A DNA stretch of 8,356 nucleotides from Candidatus Tariuqbacter arcticus (lineage in GTDB: Bacteria > Electryoneota > Tariuqbacteria > Tariuqbacterales > Tariuqbacteraceae), in contig JABMRZ010000296.1 of assembly GCA_013202315.1 (NCBI GenBank), positions 1 through 8,356 on the forward strand, in the 5' to 3' direction. The translations under genes and the position numbers were made by a program. Positions 1-6,303 of this stretch are shown in pieces (the stretch's first letter is position 1; each line of letters starts with the position of its first letter). The notes under the pieces were generated by a model. That model saw nothing but the letters and a program-made list of their open reading frames with translations, did no database searches and was not told the origin of the DNA.

Positions 1-64
1 TCACTTGAATTCTATTTCAAATTTCGCAACATTTTTGTTCTATTAAATAATCTCAATTTTCGTC

Positions 65-140
65 GTTCTGGCAAGCGAGGCGCGTCCAGAATCGGCACAT
101 AAATATTCGTGCCAGCCGATTCCGGACAAGCCGGAATGAC
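65..140. repeat. cluster of short palindromes in the leader (dispersed-repeat-like)
   Basis: A GC-rich island in an otherwise AT-rich leader carries three inverted repeats. TTCTGG (66-71) pairs with CCAGAA (86-91). GGCAC (94-98) pairs with GTGCC (109-113), with ATCGG (91-95)/CCGAT (116-120) as a competing pairing. ATTCCGG (119-125) pairs perfectly with CCGGAAT (131-137) around a 5-nt loop. The last unit reads GATTCC...GGAATGAC, a shape common in small dispersed intergenic palindromes of many bacteria; that comparison is from memory. The island lies about 120 bp upstream of the first gene, so it may be a mobile repeat, the end of the previous transcription unit, or part of a 5' leader. No T-run follows it on the + strand. 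Confidence 0.5.
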
Positions 141-258
141 AGTATTTTGGGAGTTACTTGCAAATTGAAAATCCATATCAACGATTAACTGACACTACCA
201 CAAAATAGTACTAAGTATTTAATAAAATTCAGAATAACAGCTAATCCGGGATTATAAG

Positions 259-714
259 ATGGACGAACAGATAGTCGATACCATACTTGAAAGGCATAAT
301 GAGCAGCCCAGCGCCCTCATCGGCATCCTGCTGGATGTGCAGGAGGAATTTCATTATCTGCCCAAAGAAGCGCTCACCACCATCACCGACAGGCTGAATA
401 TCCCTCTTAGTCGGGCTTACTGCCTGGCTACCTTCTTCAAAGCATTTAGTTTAGTGCCCAGGGGCAAGCATATTATCAGAGTGTGCATGGGGACAGCATG
501 TCATGTTCGGGGAGGCCTTAAAATTCTTGAAAAACTCGAACGGGATTTAAAGGTTAAAACCGGTGGAACGACCGAAGACCTCCAGTTCAGTCTGGATGCG
601 GTCAATTGCCTCGGCTGCTGCGGGTTGGCGCCGGTGGTTACCGCGGATGATGATATATATGGTAAGGTAGCTTCGACTAAAACCCCAAAAATCCTGAAAA
701 AATACTCTAAATAA
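259..714 (+). CDS. nuoE: NuoE/HoxE-like [2Fe-2S] subunit of NAD-linked hydrogenase
   Basis: The 151-aa protein is a thioredoxin-like [2Fe-2S] subunit of the NuoE/HoxE/HndA family, which partners the FMN/NADH-binding NuoF-type subunit. The N-terminal helical part (about 1-65) has the usual look, with a LLDVQEEFHYLP segment and LPKEAL. The cluster ligands are C76 and C81 (CMGTAC) and C117 and C121 (CLGCC), with an extra C120. Length matches the family (about 150-165 aa). The ATG at 259 is supported by full-length homology to the family; no strong Shine-Dalgarno sequence precedes it, and no convincing sigma-70 promoter was found. It is followed 17 bp later by a second small [2Fe-2S] protein. The dedicated hydrogenase context, and the absence of other nuo membrane genes here, argue against respiratory complex I. 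Confidence 0.93.
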   Translation: MDEQIVDTILERHNEQPSALIGILLDVQEEFHYLPKEALTTITDRLNIPLSRAYCLATFFKAFSLVPRGKHIIRVCMGTACHVRGGLKILEKLERDLKVKTGGTTEDLQFSLDAVNCLGCCGLAPVVTADDDIYGKVASTKTPKILKKYSK

Positions 715-731
715 CATTGGTGGATTTTAAA

Positions 732-1115
732 ATGCCCAAGTTGAAAATTGAAGACCTGCAGAAGATAAGCGATAAAGTCAGGCGGACAACCCTGCTCCGA
801 GAAGGTGCCGGCAGGGCAAAAGTCACCGTTCATATGGGCACCTGCGGCATCTCCGCCGGCGCTCGGAAAATCCTGGACGCTCTGCTTAAGATAATCGAGG
901 AGAAAGACGTCAAGGATATCATCCTGGTAACCTCCGGATGCGCCGGGCTCTGCAGCCGCGAACCTATGGTCACGGTGGAATTGAAGGACGAAACCCCGGT
1001 GAAATATGTCGATTTGACCGAAGATAAAATCCGCAAGATATTCACCGATCATGTATTGGAAGGGCATATCGTCACCGATTACGCCCTGGCGATAGGGAGC
1101 GAGAGGACCCGCTGA
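732..1115 (+). CDS. small thioredoxin-fold [2Fe-2S] ferredoxin-like protein
   Basis: This 127-aa protein resembles the short (2Fe-2S) ferredoxin-domain proteins found beside HydB/HndC-type NuoF genes in bacterial NAD(P)-linked hydrogenase operons (HndB-like). Visible motifs are HMGTCGISAGAR (about 34-45) and GCAGLCSREP (about 69-78), followed by a YVDLTEDKI segment and a C-terminal helix. Only three cysteines are present (C38, C70, C74); H34 sits where NuoE has its first cysteine. I chose ATG 732 because GGTGG (719-723) lies 8 nt upstream and the residues after it look like a natural N-terminus. An in-frame TTG at 717 or GTG at 720 would add 5 or 4 residues. A role as an electron relay or as a structural partner of the diaphorase is inferred. 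It could have lost its cluster. Confidence 0.8.
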   Translation: MPKLKIEDLQKISDKVRRTTLLREGAGRAKVTVHMGTCGISAGARKILDALLKIIEEKDVKDIILVTSGCAGLCSREPMVTVELKDETPVKYVDLTEDKIRKIFTDHVLEGHIVTDYALAIGSERTR

Positions 1116-1174
1116 ATCAAATTTTGCGCTGAATCGAATGTCCGTTACCGATAATAAATCGCTTCATCTGCATT

Positions 1175-1190
1175 CAGGTGGCGACACCTG
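1175..1190 (+). other. GNRA-capped hairpin between genes 2 and 3
   Basis: CAGGTG (1175-1180), loop GCGA (1181-1184) and CACCTG (1185-1190) form a perfect 6-bp stem with a GNRA tetraloop. It sits in the only sizeable gap inside the cluster (1116-1249), 45 nt before the Shine-Dalgarno sequence of the nuoF-like gene. No T-run follows, so it is unlikely to be a strong intrinsic terminator. An RNA-processing or stability element, or a partial attenuator, is possible but unproven. The same gap has a 9-bp direct repeat, CGCTGAATC, at 1110-1118 and 1127-1135. Confidence 0.4.
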
Positions 1191-1234
1191 TTCGTAAAAA
1201 TGAATATATGATGAATAACCGATTAATAGACTAA

Positions 1235-1241
1235 AAGGAGG
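1235..1241 (+). promoter_or_regulatory. strong Shine-Dalgarno fixing the TTG start of the nuoF-like gene
   Basis: AAGGAGG at 1235-1241 is the best ribosome-binding site in the window and lies 8 nt before TTG 1250. No in-frame ATG is placed so well, and translation from this TTG gives the complete N-terminal [2Fe-2S] domain. The weak start codon is therefore well supported. Confidence 0.8.
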
Positions 1242-1249
1242 TTCAGGAA

Positions 1250-3079
1250 TTGAAACCCTACCGAGCGAATTTAATGCTGTGTGCCGGTACGGGATGCGTA
1301 TCCAACCACTCTTTTTTAGTTAGAGAAGCGCTGGAGAAGGAGATTAAAAAGAGGGGTTTGGAGAACGAAATCCAGGTGGTAATCACGGGGTGCGACGGCT
1401 TCTGCGCCGAAGGCCCATTATTAATCGTCCAGCCGGAAAATATATTTTATTGCCGTTTGACCGAGAAAGATGTTCCTTTACTGGTCGAGGAACACTTCAT
1501 TAAAGGCAGGCCGGTAAAGAAGCTAATGTATACTCCCCCGGACGCTAAAGCCCCGGTCCCCAAGATGAACGACATCGGTTTCTTCAAGGGACAGATGTTG
1601 GTCGCCCTCCGCAACCGCGGGTTGATAGACCCGGAGAACATCGATGAAGCCATAGCCAGGGACGCTTACAAGGCGATAGCCAAGGTATTGACTTCGATGT
1701 CACCGGAGGAAGTCATTCAGGAAATAAAGGACTCCGGCTTGCGCGGAAGGGGCGGCGGCGGTTTCCCCACCGGAATCAAGTGGGAATCTTGCCGAAACGC
1801 CGAAGGGGAACCCAAATATGTCATCTGCAATGCCGATGAAGGTGACCCCGGGGCATTTATGGACCGCAATATCATCGAATCCGACCCTCATTCAGTCCTC
1901 GAAGGGATGGTAATCGGCGCTTACGCCATCGGGGTAAGTGAAGGCTATGTCTACATAAGACACGAATATCCCCTGGCGCGCGATAGACTGCACATCGCCA
2001 TTGATCAGGCGAGGGATTACGGTCTGCTGGGGAAGAATATCTTTGACACTGGTTTTAATTTTGACATTGAAATTGTCAGGGGCGCCGGCGCTTTCGTCTG
2101 CGGTGAGTCCACTGCGCTGATGGCCTCTATCGAAGGGCGAGTTGGGGAGCCGAGGGCTAAATATGTGCATACCGTCGAACATGGTTTGTGGAACCTCCCC
2201 ACCTGCCTGAATAATGTCGAAACCTGGGCGAATGTGCCGGGCATTATCAACAGAGGAGCCGAATGGTTCGCCTCCATCGGAACCGGAGATATCAGCGAAA
2301 GCCCCTGGGGCGGAAGCAAAGGCACCAAGGTGTTCTCCTTGACCGGGAAGGTATATAATACCGGATTGGTGGAAGTGCCGATGGGAATAACCCTCCGCGA
2401 TATAGTGTTCGAGGTCGGCGGCGGTATTCCGGATGGCAAGGAATTCAAGTCGGTGCAGACCGGCGGACCTTCAGGTGGATTTCTACCAGCCGACCTTTTG
2501 GATTTGCAGGTGGATTTTGAACAGTTGACCGAGGCGGGATCGATGATGGGTTCCGGCGGGATGGTAGTTATGGATGAGGATAACTGCATGGTCGATATGG
2601 CAAGGTATTTCCTTGCTTTTACCCAGGGTGAATCCTGCGGAAAATGCACACCGTGCCGTGACGGGGTCAAAGCGATGTTGGAAATCCTCATCCGCATAAC
2701 CGAGGGTAAGGGCGTAGAGGAAGACCTGGACTTGTTGGAGGAGTTGTCTCATTTTGTCATTGACAGTTCCTTATGTGCGCTGGGCGGATCAGCTCCCAAT
2801 CCGGTTCTGACCTCGCTGAAATATTTCCGGGAGGAATATGAGGCTCACATCCGGGATAAAAAGTGCCCCGCCCGCGCCTGTCGACAATTAAATGTCTACA
2901 CTATCGACCCGGAAATATGCGTCAGCAAAGGACATGGATGCGGCGTCTGCCGACGGGAATGCCCGGATAACGCCATCACCGGCGAAAAAAATAAAACCCA
3001 CTTCATTAACCAGGACGCCTGTGAAAAATGCGGAGTATGTTTCGATGTCTGCAAGTTCGACGCAATTCAGATTACTTAA
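1250..3079 (+). CDS. nuoF: NuoF/HydB-like FMN- and NAD(P)H-binding diaphorase subunit with extra ferredoxin domains
   Basis: The 609-aa protein has the extended HydB/HndC layout of NAD-linked and bifurcating hydrogenases. An N-terminal thioredoxin-like [2Fe-2S] domain has C11, C16, C48 and C52. The NuoF core begins near residue 110 and has the glycine-rich FMN/NADH loop GRGGGGFPTGIKW (166-178), NADEGDPGAFMDR (194-206) and GAGAFVCGESTAL (278-290). The N3-type [4Fe-4S] cluster is C463, C466, C469 and C509. A C-terminal two-cluster ferredoxin follows: C591/C594/C597/C601 is regular, while C557/C564/C567/C571 has six residues between its first two cysteines. The expected role is electron exchange between NAD(P)(H) and Fe-S clusters through FMN, possibly bifurcating with ferredoxin. 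The start is TTG with a strong Shine-Dalgarno. The next gene begins 9 bp downstream. NAD versus NADP preference cannot be read from the sequence. Confidence 0.95.
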   Translation: MKPYRANLMLCAGTGCVSNHSFLVREALEKEIKKRGLENEIQVVITGCDGFCAEGPLLIVQPENIFYCRLTEKDVPLLVEEHFIKGRPVKKLMYTPPDAKAPVPKMNDIGFFKGQMLVALRNRGLIDPENIDEAIARDAYKAIAKVLTSMSPEEVIQEIKDSGLRGRGGGGFPTGIKWESCRNAEGEPKYVICNADEGDPGAFMDRNIIESDPHSVLEGMVIGAYAIGVSEGYVYIRHEYPLARDRLHIAIDQARDYGLLGKNIFDTGFNFDIEIVRGAGAFVCGESTALMASIEGRVGEPRAKYVHTVEHGLWNLPTCLNNVETWANVPGIINRGAEWFASIGTGDISESPWGGSKGTKVFSLTGKVYNTGLVEVPMGITLRDIVFEVGGGIPDGKEFKSVQTGGPSGGFLPADLLDLQVDFEQLTEAGSMMGSGGMVVMDEDNCMVDMARYFLAFTQGESCGKCTPCRDGVKAMLEILIRITEGKGVEEDLDLLEELSHFVIDSSLCALGGSAPNPVLTSLKYFREEYEAHIRDKKCPARACRQLNVYTIDPEICVSKGHGCGVCRRECPDNAITGEKNKTHFINQDACEKCGVCFDVCKFDAIQIT

Positions 3080-3088
3080 GGAGAATAT

Positions 3089-4840
3089 ATGATTACCGTT
3101 ACCATTGACGGCCAGAAAACTGAGGTGGAAAAGGAAACAACTATCCTTAAAGCGGCAGATAAATTAGGCATAAAAATTCCCACCCTCTGCTATAATGAGT
3201 TAATAGAGCCTTATGCCGCTTGCAGGCTCTGTATTGTTGAGGTGATACGGGGAAAGCGTTCCCGCTTAGTCACCGCATGCAACTATCCACTGCGGCAGCC
3301 GGTTGAAGTTCGGACGAATAGCGAGAGGGTGATGAAGCTACGCAGGATGAATCTTGAATTATTGATGGCAAGGGCGCCGGCTGCCAAGATAGTCCGGGAG
3401 TTAGCCGCTGAAATGGGCATCGAAAAGACCCGCTTCACCATCGATAATCCGGAAGAAACCTGCATCCTCTGCGGTTTGTGCGTCCAGGTTTGTGAGAATC
3501 TGGTGGGTACGGGGGCCATTAGTTTCACCGACAGGGGCCCGGATCGAAAGGTCGCCACGCCGTATGATGTTACCTCGGATGCCTGTATTCTTTGCGGAGC
3601 CTGCGCTCACTTCTGTCCCACCGGGCATATCCAAATGACGGATATCGAGGAGCGCATACTTCATTCGGAGCTCACTCTCGGACCCAACACTGCAATTTCA
3701 ATTCCGTTCCGCCAGGCGATTCCCAACGCTCCCCGGATTAATCCCGATTACTGCATCCATATGAAAACCGGCGGATGTGAAATTTGCTCTCAAGTCTGCC
3801 CCAAGGAATGCATTAATTACGATGACAAGGATGAATTCGAGGAGATTGAAGTAAGCGCGGTGATCGTGGCGACCGGATTTCAGGATTTCGATCCCGCCCC
3901 TATGAAGCAGTTCGGATACGGCAAGTATGCTAATGTTCTCAGCGCGGGGGAATTTGAGCAGATGAACAACGCCGCCAGCCCAACCAGCGGACGAATCGTG
4001 CTGGAAAACGGTGAAGAACCCCGCTCAATCGCCATCCTCCACTGTATCGGCAGCCGCGATGATAATTACCATAAATATTGCAGCCGCGTCTGCTGTATGT
4101 ATGCCCTGAAGTTCGCTCACCTGGTCAAGGAAAAGACCGAGGCAGAAGTCTACCAGCTTTACATCGATATGCGCGCTTTCGGTAAAGGGTATGAGGAATT
4201 CTACCAGCGTCTGCTAAGCGAAGGTGTGCATGTCATTCGCGGAAAAGGCGCCGAAATAATCCCCGCCCCGCCCGATGAATCCAGCGAAGGAAATCTGCTG
4301 GTGCATTGCGAAGATACCCTGATAAGCAAGTTCCGAGAAATTCCCGTGGATATGGTAATCCTTTGCACCGCACTCGAAGCGAGGAAAGATGCCCCGGAAC
4401 TGGCGCGGAAGCTCAATATTTCCACCGGAGCTGACGGATGGTATATCGAAGCTCATCCCAAACTTGCTCCGGTATCCACAACTACCGACGGTATATACCT
4501 TGCGGGCGCATGTCAGGGACCGAAGGATATCCCCGATTCTGTCGCGCAGGGCGCCGCCGCCGCCGGCCATGTAATCAAAATATTGAATCAGGGCGAACTA
4601 CTGATGGACGCCGCTTATGCTGTCATTCAGGAGGAATACTGCAGCGGCTGCAAGATGTGCAATGGATTGTGCCCTTATACCGCCATTAGTTTCGACGAAG
4701 AGAAGAAAGTCAGCGTTATCAATGCCGCGTTATGCAAAGCCTGCGGCACCTGCGTTGCCGCCTGCCCCAGCGGCGCCATTGTCGCAAGACACTTTACCGA
4801 CGAACAAATTTACGCTCAAATCGAAGGGATATTAGTATGA
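3089..4840 (+). CDS. HoxU/NuoG-like N-terminus fused to HdrA C-terminal region, multi-cluster electron-transfer subunit
   Basis: The 583-aa protein is a chimera. Residues 1-78 form a plant-type [2Fe-2S] domain (C34, C45, C48, C64) as in HoxU/NuoG. Two [4Fe-4S] motifs follow (C125/C128/C131/C135; C166/C169/C172/C176-P). From about 190 it follows HdrA: IPFRQAIPNAP (205-215), a C222-x7-C230-x2-C233-x3-C237 motif, VSAVIVATGF (255-264), then C319-x11-C331-x3-C335-C336 with K341, matching the HdrA cluster motif and a nearby flavin-side lysine. GIYLAGACQGPKDIPDS (468-484) is the C-terminal flavin-side segment, and a two-cluster ferredoxin ends the protein (C518/C521/C524/C528; C549/C552/C555/C559). 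The HdrA GxGxxG loop and the NuoG His/Cys cluster motif are absent. AAGGAG (3078-3083) precedes ATG 3089. It probably links MvhD to the NuoEF module; whether it binds FAD is open. Confidence 0.9.
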   Translation: MITVTIDGQKTEVEKETTILKAADKLGIKIPTLCYNELIEPYAACRLCIVEVIRGKRSRLVTACNYPLRQPVEVRTNSERVMKLRRMNLELLMARAPAAKIVRELAAEMGIEKTRFTIDNPEETCILCGLCVQVCENLVGTGAISFTDRGPDRKVATPYDVTSDACILCGACAHFCPTGHIQMTDIEERILHSELTLGPNTAISIPFRQAIPNAPRINPDYCIHMKTGGCEICSQVCPKECINYDDKDEFEEIEVSAVIVATGFQDFDPAPMKQFGYGKYANVLSAGEFEQMNNAASPTSGRIVLENGEEPRSIAILHCIGSRDDNYHKYCSRVCCMYALKFAHLVKEKTEAEVYQLYIDMRAFGKGYEEFYQRLLSEGVHVIRGKGAEIIPAPPDESSEGNLLVHCEDTLISKFREIPVDMVILCTALEARKDAPELARKLNISTGADGWYIEAHPKLAPVSTTTDGIYLAGACQGPKDIPDSVAQGAAAAGHVIKILNQGELLMDAAYAVIQEEYCSGCKMCNGLCPYTAISFDEEKKVSVINAALCKACGTCVAACPSGAIVARHFTDEQIYAQIEGILV

Positions 4841-5304
4841 GTTTTGAACCTAAAATTCTTGGTCTTCTTTGCAATTGGTGCAGTTATACCGGAGCCGACT
4901 TGGCGGGAACTGCCCGGATGAAATATCCGCCCAATATGAGGAGCGTGCGGGTGATGTGTAGCGGGCGGGTGGACCCCGGCTTCATCCTCGAAGCGTTTCG
5001 TTCCGGGGCTGACGGTGTGTTAATCTGCGGGTGTCATCCCGGCGACTGCCATTATGTAGAGGGGAATTATAAGTGTATGCGCCGCATTCCCTTGACGCAA
5101 ATGCTCCTTAAGGGGATGGGTATCGATCCCAAACGATTAAGGCTGGAATGGGTGTCGGCTTCCGAAGGAGCGCGCTTTATGGAAATTGTCACCGAATTCA
5201 CCGAGCAGATCCGGGAATTGGGACCGTTGGAACTCCAAGATTGGGAATTTATTCCTGAGGAGCTGGAAACTGTCGAGATTAGCGAACCTCATAAGGAAAG
5301 TTAA
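4837..5304 (+). CDS. mvhD: MvhD-like [2Fe-2S] hydrogenase delta subunit
   Basis: The 155-aa protein matches the MvhD/VhuD family (methyl-viologen-reducing hydrogenase, delta subunit), which carries one [2Fe-2S] cluster and docks the hydrogenase onto HdrA. Typical segments are ILGLLCNWCSYTGADLAG (7-24; C12, C15), RVMCSGRVDP (38-47; C41), GADGVLICGCHPGDCHY (57-73; C64, C66, C71) and GNYKC (C80), followed by RLRLEWVSASEGARF. The start is ATG 4837, overlapping the previous stop as ATGA (4837-4840), with GAAGGG (4823-4828) upstream; the overlap suggests translational coupling to the HdrA chimera. An in-frame ATG at 4732 would add 35 basic residues foreign to the family and is rejected. The acidic tail after about 125 is unremarkable. 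A position between MvhG and the HdrA-like subunit follows from known Mvh-Hdr complexes. Confidence 0.95.
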   Translation: MSFEPKILGLLCNWCSYTGADLAGTARMKYPPNMRSVRVMCSGRVDPGFILEAFRSGADGVLICGCHPGDCHYVEGNYKCMRRIPLTQMLLKGMGIDPKRLRLEWVSASEGARFMEIVTEFTEQIRELGPLELQDWEFIPEELETVEISEPHKES

Positions 5305-5334
5305 TTATAGCATATTCATATAAGAGGTAACTTT

Positions 5335-6303
5335 GTGAAACCGAAGCTTGCAATATATTGGGCCGCCTCCTGCGGCGGCTGTGATATCGCCATCCTCGAC
5401 ATTGAGGACAAAATCCTAAATGTCGCTGAATTTTTTGATTTGGCGTTATGGCCTTGCGCCGCCGATTTTAAGTATAAAGATGTGGAAGCGATGCCGGATA
5501 AGTCCATCACCTTGACCCTCTTCAACGGCGCAATTCGCAACAGCGAAAATTACGAGCTCGCCTGTCTGCTTCGTGAGAAATCGGTAGTCTTATGCGCTTT
5601 CGGAAGCTGCGCGGCGGAGGGATGCATACCGGGCTTAGCCAACTTTACCACCAAAGAGGCTATCTGCGATTACGCCTATATCCAATCCCCTTCCACCGTT
5701 AACCCGGAAGGAATCATCCCCCAGCCGGTAACAAAAGTCCCGGAGGGCGAGATCACCATTCCGGTGATGTGGAACACGGTGCGCTCGCTTCCGCAGGTGG
5801 TCGATGTGGACTATATTGTTCCCGGCTGTCCCCCTCAATCCGACCAGATTGCCGATGTGGTGCTGACAGTGATAGACATATTGAAAAACGGCAAGCCTTT
5901 ACCCCCCAAAGGGACGGTGCTGGGCGCTACGGACAAGAGTTGCTGCGATGAGTGCACACGCGAACGCGATGTAAAGAAGATAAAGAAGTTCATTCGTCCC
6001 TTCGAAATTATTACCGATCCTGACCTTTGCCTGATGGAACAGGGCATTGTTTGCTGCGGACCGGCTACCAGGGCGGGCTGCGGTGCGAAATGCGTTTCCG
6101 CCGGAGTTCCCTGCCGAGGCTGCTACGGCAAGCCCATAAATATCCGCGACCAAGGTGCGAAGATGGTTTCCGCCATCGCCAGCGTCATCGATTCCACCGA
6201 TCCCGAAGAAATCGAAAGAATAATCGCCACCATTCCCGATCCGGTCGGCACCTTTTACCGCTTCAGTCTGCCGGATTCTATGCTGAGGAGAGCGCAAGTA
6301 TGA
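5335..6303 (+). CDS. mvhG: [NiFe]-hydrogenase small subunit (MvhG-like)
   Basis: The 322-aa small subunit passes electrons from the NiFe site through [4Fe-4S] clusters. The N-terminus starts directly with KPKLAIYWAASCGGCDIAI, with no Tat signal, as in cytoplasmic group 3 enzymes. Proximal-cluster ligands are C13 and C16 (CGGC), C92 (FGSCAAEG) and C165 (PGCPP). Further cysteines for the medial and distal clusters are C203/C204/C207, C232, C240/C241, C249, C253, C260 and C263, a ferredoxin-like arrangement typical of MvhG/FrhG. The start is GTG 5335, with GAGGT (5324-5328) 6 nt upstream, 30 bp after mvhD. Its stop overlaps the large-subunit start by 4 bp. Length is usual for the family. Confidence in function is high; group 3c assignment rests on neighbours and general motif appearance. 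Confidence 0.96.
   Translation: MKPKLAIYWAASCGGCDIAILDIEDKILNVAEFFDLALWPCAADFKYKDVEAMPDKSITLTLFNGAIRNSENYELACLLREKSVVLCAFGSCAAEGCIPGLANFTTKEAICDYAYIQSPSTVNPEGIIPQPVTKVPEGEITIPVMWNTVRSLPQVVDVDYIVPGCPPQSDQIADVVLTVIDILKNGKPLPPKGTVLGATDKSCCDECTRERDVKKIKKFIRPFEIITDPDLCLMEQGIVCCGPATRAGCGAKCVSAGVPCRGCYGKPINIRDQGAKMVSAIASVIDSTDPEEIERIIATIPDPVGTFYRFSLPDSMLRRAQV

Noticed and set aside
5..20. TTGAA-N6-TTCAA dyad as an FNR- or Rex-like operator
   Set aside because: The half-sites and spacing do not match those consensus sequences, and it lies about 240 bp from the first start; chance is likely in AT-rich DNA.
141..258. Sigma-70 promoter before the first gene
   Set aside because: Candidates such as CTGACA (189-194) and TTTAAT (218-223) do not combine at acceptable spacing, so no promoter is called.
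501..1067. 188-aa minus-strand open frame
   Set aside because: It lies antisense to two clear Fe-S genes, has no recognisable domain and is explained as a shadow of their coding bias.
2017..2697. 226-aa minus-strand open frame
   Set aside because: It is antisense to the NuoF core, low in recognisable motifs, and overlaps other shadow frames.
259..3079. Respiratory complex I (nuo) fragment
   Set aside because: The NuoF homologue has the HydB/HndC layout, and the following genes encode a hydrogenase, not NuoG-N or membrane subunits.
4732..4836. 35-residue N-terminal extension of MvhD
   Set aside because: The extension is arginine-rich out-of-frame translation of the preceding ferredoxin domain; ATG 4837 fits the family and the ATGA overlap.
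6027..6299. 91-residue N-terminal extension of MvhA
   Set aside because: It is out-of-frame translation of the mvhG end; ATG 6300 gives the standard large-subunit N-terminus.
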